64,000 nt of DNA from Burkholderia territorii (GTDB lineage Bacteria; Pseudomonadota; Gammaproteobacteria; Burkholderiales; Burkholderiaceae). The stretch lies in assembly GCF_902833055.1 (NCBI RefSeq), contig NZ_CADFEJ010000016.1, forward strand, positions 103,039 to 167,038, in the 5' to 3' direction. Of the stretch, positions 60,101 through 64,000 are shown one piece after another; position 1 is the stretch's first letter; each line of letters opens with the position of its first letter. Position numbers and translations under genes: made by a program. The notes beneath the pieces were generated by a model. That model was not told the DNA's origin, ran no database searches, and saw nothing but the letters and a program-made list of their open reading frames with translations.

Positions 60101-60601
60101 GAAGTGCTCACGAAATGCACCGAGTTGGGCACGGCCCTTGGCCGAGTAGTGTCTGAACGGGGAGCGTTCGTCGAAAAACGATTCGGGCGTAATGTTGTGA
60201 TAGATCAGAATGGTTGTGCACGGCAGATTCGTGACCCACTCGTCCTGATCATGCCCCATCGAATGATGCAACAGCATCACGTCTTCTTCGGACCCGATGT
60301 ATTCCCTGAAATAGCGGATCTTGCCCGTCAATTCCGGCGCAACGTGTTCGGCAAAGATCTCGGATTCAAAACCTAGCTCATGCAGCAGCGCCTGGATCAT
60401 GAACATACTGTTGGTCACGGCATCCGCAACCGCGCTTCCGGAGTGAAACTGATGGATCGCACCCGTTCTCCGTGACTGCGCAGGGAGCGACTTACCCTCG
60501 ATGTTGGCCATGGTTCGTGATACGGTGTTTGATGAACCCACTGCGCGTGTTACTCCGTTGTGCATGATGTAAGAACTGCTATCCGGTTCCGTCGCTGTCA
60601 A
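57101..60601 (-). CDS. Three-domain GT4 glycosyltransferase
   Basis: A 1166-residue protein with three tandem GT-B domains. Domain 1 (about 45-400): GAIHQFHSGSAVADAVTNSM, FVGRISPNKAHRDL, LSDHEGFGVPLIEAM. Domain 2 (about 410-790): NFLHFAWEESELPAAWI, SSCFPRKGVDVLLDAF, PSRGEGFGLPMGEAMWFGLPVI. Domain 3 (about 795-1160): WISSWNTKCGIATYSSFLVG, YGFLLPHKGLEEVIEAF, ADLVVFAYQDTAESASGAVRYGLA. Each seems complete, so three linkages, perhaps a whole repeat, could be made by one polypeptide. It opens with TTG at 60601 overlapping the upstream stop (TTGA); ATG at 60565 or 60511 are alternatives. Confidence 0.85.
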   Translation of the reverse strand: MTATEPDSSSYIMHNGVTRAVGSSNTVSRTMANIEGKSLPAQSRRTGAIHQFHSGSAVADAVTNSMFMIQALLHELGFESEIFAEHVAPELTGKIRYFREYIGSEEDVMLLHHSMGHDQDEWVTNLPCTTILIYHNITPESFFDERSPFRHYSAKGRAQLGAFREHFAAAIAVSDLNARELSERGYERVTTIPLLIDAAKIRSAQWNDVLVQEQSQVMTVLFVGRISPNKAHRDLVEAAAQLRAMMPRPFQFVFVGGYGEEEPYYLELQQLINELELSEIVRFAGKVPDEDLYGWYRAASVFLCLSDHEGFGVPLIEAMTFDVPVIAYASSNIESTLGGAGLLIHDKHPQAVAALLRAVSEDRALRRAIVVEQRKRVRQFERPALLEQLQQFLRQQGIEIPQPIDTRTRIDGECPPHYQVEGPFETSYSLALTNRELAFALDRANRGEVSLFATEGPGDYVPDDRKISSIRGLPELVARGGKRSGADVVVRDLYPPRVHDMDGLYNFLHFAWEESELPAAWIGAFNAHLDGVAAISTFVAKVMRDNGYAGMIAPVGNGVDHVARAERIEYRGSLGKGFRFLHISSCFPRKGVDVLLDAFAKAFTARDDVSLVIKTFPNPHNTVSAQIQALRRRYPECPEIVLIEEDLDAGAIVDLYHRCHAFVAPSRGEGFGLPMGEAMWFGLPVITTAFGGQADFCTDETAWLVDFTFERAKTHLGLFDSVWAEPDVDSLVTQLKAVREATAEARAEKAERGRALLESRFTWDRCAERLIGLEASVRRLEPASARRTRLAWISSWNTKCGIATYSSFLVGSLDPAWFDVRIFASRDPAVVIDDGPEVTRCWTDQRGRIDELLAELDRCRPDAIMLQHNFGFFSMPSTARIVEYANAHDIPIVITFHSTKDVDTPDYRASLSEIADALRGADRLLVHSVDDLNRLRILGLVDNATLFPHGVHARESSDRLASRTALNIPVEAPVIATYGFLLPHKGLEEVIEAFSMISKELPQARLLMVNALYPVRDSELTADRCRNLIKTFNLEDRVQMITDFLPDRESFAYLDAADLVVFAYQDTAESASGAVRYGLAANRPVACTPIPIFDDLGELVHRFSGTDARAISADLATLLGDASLLSSKADAQAAWIQARSWDEMSSRLGGIVRGLVGERSSVRRDG

Positions 60602-61293
60602 CGCGCAGCCGTCCTGCCGTTACGGCCTGGCATGGTAGCAGCACAGATCTCGACAAGGCGTCCTGCAAGCTTCCCGGAGTCGACGCCTTTCACATCCGCG
60701 TCGAGAAAGCCATCGATCGTGGCTTGATCACATTGCGACGTGCGCGCCGCAACCAGCTCCGCGTAGTTCCGGCGAGACAGGCTTCCCTCCTTCCAGCGCG
60801 TAACCGAAATGGATTGTGCCCCGGCAAAGCGAGGAGCCGCGAGCGGCGCAAGCCGCGCCCAAATTCGCGGATGGCGATCGCGCACCCAAAACACCATCGC
60901 GCGCGCCACTGCGCTTCGGCGAGCAGTTTCGCGAAGAAGCGAAATGCTGCGTCGCTTCAATACCGGCCACGATGGATCACGCGCGAACCGGATGGCTGAT
61001 TTCGCGACCTGCCCGACAGCGCGGACCGGAGCGGTAATGCGCCAGGACGAACTGGACAAAATTGCAGTCAGTTGACGCTCTGCCGCATCCGCCTGCGCCT
61101 GAGCGGCAGTGGCCTGATAGCTGTTCCGACGCGCATGCATCGTCGCCTCGCGCGCTTGCGCCCGCGCTTCGACGAGTTGGGCCTCGAGCGCCTCTACGCG
61201 GGCCTGCAGCGTGGCGAGAGCATCAGCGGACTGAACCGGCTCACCAGGAGCAAAATTTTGTGACGTTGAGTCCATCGCTACAGCACCATCCAT
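60598..61293 (-). CDS. Coiled-coil protein of the O-antigen operon
   Basis: A 231-residue protein; residues 25-80 form a clear coiled coil (LATLQARVEALEAQLVEARAQA...), then the motif LSSSSWRITAPVRAVGQVAKSAIRF, a stretch seen at the ends of many polysaccharide glycosyltransferases, and a helical region up to the C-terminus. No catalytic motif is visible. It overlaps the giant glycosyltransferase by four bases on the same strand, which suggests that it serves as its partner, scaffold or membrane adaptor. ATG 61275 (MDSTSQNF) is an alternative start. Function inferred. Confidence 0.65.
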   Translation of the reverse strand: MDGAVAMDSTSQNFAPGEPVQSADALATLQARVEALEAQLVEARAQAREATMHARRNSYQATAAQAQADAAERQLTAILSSSSWRITAPVRAVGQVAKSAIRFARDPSWPVLKRRSISLLRETARRSAVARAMVFWVRDRHPRIWARLAPLAAPRFAGAQSISVTRWKEGSLSRRNYAELVAARTSQCDQATIDGFLDADVKGVDSGKLAGRLVEICAATMPGRNGRTAAR

Positions 61294-61466
61294 TGAATCG
61301 ATTCGTCAGGCATTGTCTCCGATCGACAATGCCGCCGCCTCCGCCCCCCGGGGACGATCGCACGCAACTGCGGCGCACTTACCGGCGGATCGGCGAGGCA
61401 ACATGCAGGGGCCAACGAGTTTATCGCAGCGGTTGCCCGGCCCAACCGCAATGAGATCATCGCCAT

Positions 61467-62366
61467 TCAGGAATCCAGACATAATCGCAGCGCTTCATCC
61501 CATGCCGGCATCCGTACGCCGAACGTACTGGCCAGTTTTGCCCCGGACAGGCGCGAGTTTTTGGGGCGCCGCGCTGGCACCGGGTATTCGCTCGCGGCGA
61601 TCGGCAGCACACGTGGCGCGTTGTCGCCTAGCGTCACTCGGAAAATCTCCTGCGCGAAACCATGCCACGATGTTTCCCCGCCCGCCGCGAGATGGTAGAC
61701 ACCCGAGTGCAGCGCCCGCCTGTTGCCAATGTTCGGTGCCAGATACTGCGCCAAAATATGCGCGGTCGCAGCAGCGATCGAATTCGACCAGGTGGGAGCC
61801 CCGAGTTGATCGGCCACGATTCGTAGCTCGGATCGCTCGGCGGCGAGCTTGAGCATCGTGAGCAGGAAGTTCTTCCCGCGACGCCCATAAACCCAGCTCG
61901 TACGTAGTATCAAGTGATCACAACCTGTCGCTGCAATGGCTCGCTCGCCCTCAAGCTTCGTTAGGCCATACACATTTTGCGGATTGGCCTCGTCCGTTTC
62001 GACATAGGCGCCCTCCTTCATGCCATCGAACACATAATCTGTCGAGTAATGAACGAGCAGTGCATTCAGCCGCAATGCCTCCTCGGCAAACACGCGCGGC
62101 ACATCGGTATTCAGGCGCCGTGCGGTATCGATGTCCGATTCCGCCTTGTCAACGGCGGTATAAGCCGCAGGATTCACAACGATCGCCGGCTTCAAATCAC
62201 GCACCACTGCCCGCACTTGATCCAGATCGGACAAATCGAGCATCGTTCGGTCACACGCTACTACGCGTCCGAGCCCCTGCAGCGTACGCAACAGTTCGAA
62301 TCCCACTTGGCCGTTGACGCCCGTCACGAGAATCGTCGGGGCAAGACCGGGGCGATCCTCACGCAT
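61467..62366 (-). CDS. rmlD: dTDP-4-dehydrorhamnose reductase
   Basis: A 299-residue SDR enzyme, the last step of dTDP-L-rhamnose synthesis. ILVTGVNGQVGFELLRTL binds NADPH, NPAAYTAVDKAESD, HYSTDYVFDG and the catalytic YGLTKLEGE motif (Tyr-x3-Lys) are visible, and the C-terminal VPARRPKNSRLSGAKL is typical. Its start region overlaps rmlC by a few bases, as the ATG at 62366 lies before the rmlC stop at 62359. Part of the rmlBACD run, all on the minus strand. Confidence 0.94.
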   Translation of the reverse strand: MREDRPGLAPTILVTGVNGQVGFELLRTLQGLGRVVACDRTMLDLSDLDQVRAVVRDLKPAIVVNPAAYTAVDKAESDIDTARRLNTDVPRVFAEEALRLNALLVHYSTDYVFDGMKEGAYVETDEANPQNVYGLTKLEGERAIAATGCDHLILRTSWVYGRRGKNFLLTMLKLAAERSELRIVADQLGAPTWSNSIAAATAHILAQYLAPNIGNRRALHSGVYHLAAGGETSWHGFAQEIFRVTLGDNAPRVLPIAASEYPVPARRPKNSRLSGAKLASTFGVRMPAWDEALRLCLDS

Positions 62367-62910
62367 AGACTTCGGCCTCGCTCAAGGATTTGCCCGCCGC
62401 ATCTTTCGCCGCCAGCACCGGTTGGCCCTCGAACGGCCATTCGATCCCGATTTCGCGATCGTTCCACGCGATGCAGCGCTCATGTTCCGGGAACCAGTAG
62501 TCAGTCGTCTTGTACAGGAACTGCGCTGCCTCCGAAAGCACGACGAAACCGTGTGCAAATCCTGGGGGCACCCATAGCTGCCGGTGATTATCCTGCGACA
62601 GCGTTACCCCGACCCACTTTCCGAAGTTCGGGGAAGCGCGTCGAATGTCGACAGCGACATCGAACACCTCTCCTTCGACCACACGCACGAGCTTGCCCTG
62701 CGCGTGCTCAATCTGATAGTGCAGCCCGCGTAACACACCTTTCGATGACCGTGAGTGATTGTCCTGCACGAACTGGACTCCCGGTGCCACCTGCGCAGCA
62801 AACTCGCGCGCGTTGAAACTCTCGTAGAAATACCCGCGCGCATCGCCGAACACCTTCGGTTCGATGACCTTGACTTCTGGCAGTGCCGTTGCCGTTACTT
62901 GGATTGCCAT
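62359..62910 (-). CDS. rmlC: dTDP-4-dehydrorhamnose 3,5-epimerase
   Basis: A 183-residue cupin-fold epimerase. GYFYESFNAREFAAQV, FVQDNHSRSSKGVLRGLHYQ (with the catalytic His), GKLVRVVEGEVFDVAVDIR, GVTLSQDNHRQLWVPPGFAHGFVVLSE and the terminal TTDYWFPEHERCIAWNDREIGIEWP are complete. Start is the ATG at 62910 (MAIQVTATALPEVKVIE), overlapping rmlA by 16 bases, so translation of the two is coupled. Confidence 0.95.
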   Translation of the reverse strand: MAIQVTATALPEVKVIEPKVFGDARGYFYESFNAREFAAQVAPGVQFVQDNHSRSSKGVLRGLHYQIEHAQGKLVRVVEGEVFDVAVDIRRASPNFGKWVGVTLSQDNHRQLWVPPGFAHGFVVLSEAAQFLYKTTDYWFPEHERCIAWNDREIGIEWPFEGQPVLAAKDAAGKSLSEAEVYA

Positions 62911-63788
62911 GCGACCTGGTGCGTGAGAAGGTTTCGGAGGTACTGCCCATACGCGTTCTTCGACAACGGTTGCGCCAGTTTCAGCACCTGTTCCGCGTCG
63001 ATCCACTGCCGCCGATACGCGATTTCTTCGGGACAAGCGACGACGAGCCCTTGCCGCTTCTGCAATGTCGCGATGAAACTTGCCGCCTCGATCAACGAAT
63101 CGTGAGTGCCCGTGTCGAGCCATGCATAACCGCGGCCCATGATCTCGACGTTCAACGCGCCGTCCTCGAGATAGCGGGAATTGACGTCGGTGATTTCGAG
63201 CTCGCCGCGCGGCGACGGCTTGATATCGGCCGCGATGTCGCACACGCGGTTGTCGTAGAAATACAGCCCCGTGACCGCATAGTTCGAACGCGGCTTCGCA
63301 GGCTTCTCCTCGATCGACAGCGCGCGGAACGACGCGTCGAATTCAACGACGCCATAACGTTCGGGATCCTGCACGTGATACGCGAACACGGTCGCACCGT
63401 CCTCCAGTGCATATGCGCGCTCGAGTTGCTTTGCAAGATCGTGCCCGTAAAAAATGTTGTCGCCGAGGATGAGCGCCGACGGATCGTTGCCGACGAATTC
63501 GCGACCGATGATGAACGCCTGCGCAAGACCGTCGGGTGACGGTTGCACCGCATACTGGATGTTCATCCCCCACTGGCTGCCGTCGCCGAGCATCGACTCG
63601 AAGCGCGGGGTGTCCTGCGGCGTCGAAATGATCAGGACGTCGCGAATGCCCGCGACCATCAGCGTCGAGAGCGGGTAGTAGATCATCGGCTTGTCGTACA
63701 CCGGCAGGAGCTGCTTCGATACGACGTGCGTGATCGGATAGAGCCGTGTGCCGGAGCCGCCAGCGAGAATGATGCCCTTACGTGCCAT
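62895..63788 (-). CDS. rmlA: Glucose-1-phosphate thymidylyltransferase
   Basis: A 297-residue nucleotidyltransferase: MARKGIILAGGSGTRLYPIT, SKQLLPVYDKPMIYYPLSTLM, FIGDNIFYG-like LILGDNIFYGHDL and EKPAKPRSNYAVTGLYFYDN are complete signatures. It starts at the ATG at 63788; an upstream in-frame ATG adds 15 non-conserved residues. It makes dTDP-glucose from glucose-1-P (supplied by the mutase at 29518). 11 bases separate it from rmlB upstream. Confidence 0.96.
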   Translation of the reverse strand: MARKGIILAGGSGTRLYPITHVVSKQLLPVYDKPMIYYPLSTLMVAGIRDVLIISTPQDTPRFESMLGDGSQWGMNIQYAVQPSPDGLAQAFIIGREFVGNDPSALILGDNIFYGHDLAKQLERAYALEDGATVFAYHVQDPERYGVVEFDASFRALSIEEKPAKPRSNYAVTGLYFYDNRVCDIAADIKPSPRGELEITDVNSRYLEDGALNVEIMGRGYAWLDTGTHDSLIEAASFIATLQKRQGLVVACPEEIAYRRQWIDAEQVLKLAQPLSKNAYGQYLRNLLTHQVAWQSK

Positions 63789-63799
63789 CGATCGACTCC

Positions 63800-64000
63800 T
63801 CAAGCGCGTTCCGCGTAGTTGGTTTCGACCCACTTGAGGTATTCGCCCGAGGCTACCTCATCGACCCACACCTGGTTGTCGAGATACCAGCGCACCGTTT
63901 TCGCGAGGCCGGTTTCGAACGTTTCGGCCGGCTTCCAGCCGAGTTCGCGCTCGAGCTTGCGTGCATCGATTGCATAACGGCGATCGTGGCCCGGACGGTC
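63800..64000 (-). CDS. rmlB: dTDP-glucose 4,6-dehydratase (C-terminal part, cut by window edge)
   Basis: The last 66 codons of rmlB, ending TNYAERA at the stop at 63802-63800; the gene runs off the right edge. The visible part, DRPGHDRRYAIDARKLERELGWKPAETFETGLAKTVRWYLDN, is the typical RmlB C-terminal domain. It is the first gene of the rmlBACD set, which must begin outside the window. Confidence 0.93.
   Translation of the reverse strand, partial: DRPGHDRRYAIDARKLERELGWKPAETFETGLAKTVRWYLDNQVWVDEVASGEYLKWVETNYAERA

Noticed and set aside
1..64000. CRISPR arrays, rRNA genes, insertion sequences, integrases or att sites
   Set aside because: None seen: no regularly spaced repeats, no transposase or integrase motifs and no duplicated tRNA end near tRNA-Gly.

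Overview
The window reads as chromosome 1 of a Burkholderia cepacia complex species. It is very GC-rich, with long antisense shadow ORFs, a urease/urea-transport block, a Ko-type lipid A inner core (waaA-kdoO-waaC), the Burkholderia O-glycosylation cluster (ogcXBAEI), and an ABC-transporter-dependent O-antigen cluster bounded by rmlBACD. All assignments come from reading the sequence and from knowledge of the families; no database search was run.

Layout. 1-11.9 kb is ordinary core genome: nudK (cut by the window edge), a DeoR regulator, a two-gene chromate transporter, a D-tartrate dehydratase-like enolase-superfamily enzyme, a small operon around a divergent ribosomal protein S21 copy, a cupin, tRNA-Gly(CCC), trmB, uppP, a DUF1439 lipoprotein, a YkgJ-type cysteine cluster protein, hemN, a PCMT-like methyltransferase and a rhodanese. 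12.4-23.8 kb is a nitrogen-scavenging block: the urea ABC transporter urtABCDE followed by ureDABCEFG. Near-consensus sigma-54 promoters lie in front of both urtA and ureA. 23.9-25.8 kb is a more AT-rich islet with an orphan type VI hcp, a Tlde1-like (DUF2778) peptidoglycan-attacking effector and three tandem copies of a small membrane protein, the last one broken; these are probably the immunity genes. 25.9-30.9 kb holds waaA, kdoO, waaC and a phosphomannomutase/phosphoglucomutase.

31.1-36.6 kb is the general protein O-glycosylation locus (flippase, GT2, GT4, epimerase, initiating transferase), closed by a bidirectional terminator. From 36.7 kb to the right edge is the O-antigen locus, in three blocks. 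A minus-strand operon (GT4, wbiG, wbiH, wbiI) makes and starts the chain on a dehydratase/reductase-derived N-acetyl sugar such as QuiNAc or FucNAc. A plus-strand trio (manC, GT4, Stf0 sulfotransferase) provides GDP-mannose and a possible sulfate. A long minus-strand operon contains rmlB-A-C-D, a coiled-coil protein, a three-domain glycosyltransferase, wzm, wzt, an O-acetyltransferase, a coiled-coil methyltransferase, a fused GT2-GT4, a GT4 and two acyltransferase-3 membrane enzymes.

How it fits together. The rml genes give dTDP-L-rhamnose, and manC plus the phosphomannomutase give GDP-mannose. wbiH starts the chain on undecaprenyl phosphate, the glycosyltransferases (at least eight GT domains) extend it, and Wzm/Wzt export it. 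A long C-terminal domain on Wzt suggests recognition of a chain-end cap. The most interesting items are the T6SS effector with its immunity array and a ribosome-site hairpin in the hcp leader, the putative sulfated and otherwise decorated O-antigen with a coiled-coil methyltransferase arranged in the reverse order to WbdD, the three-headed glycosyltransferase, and homopolymer T tracts in ogcB and ogcA.
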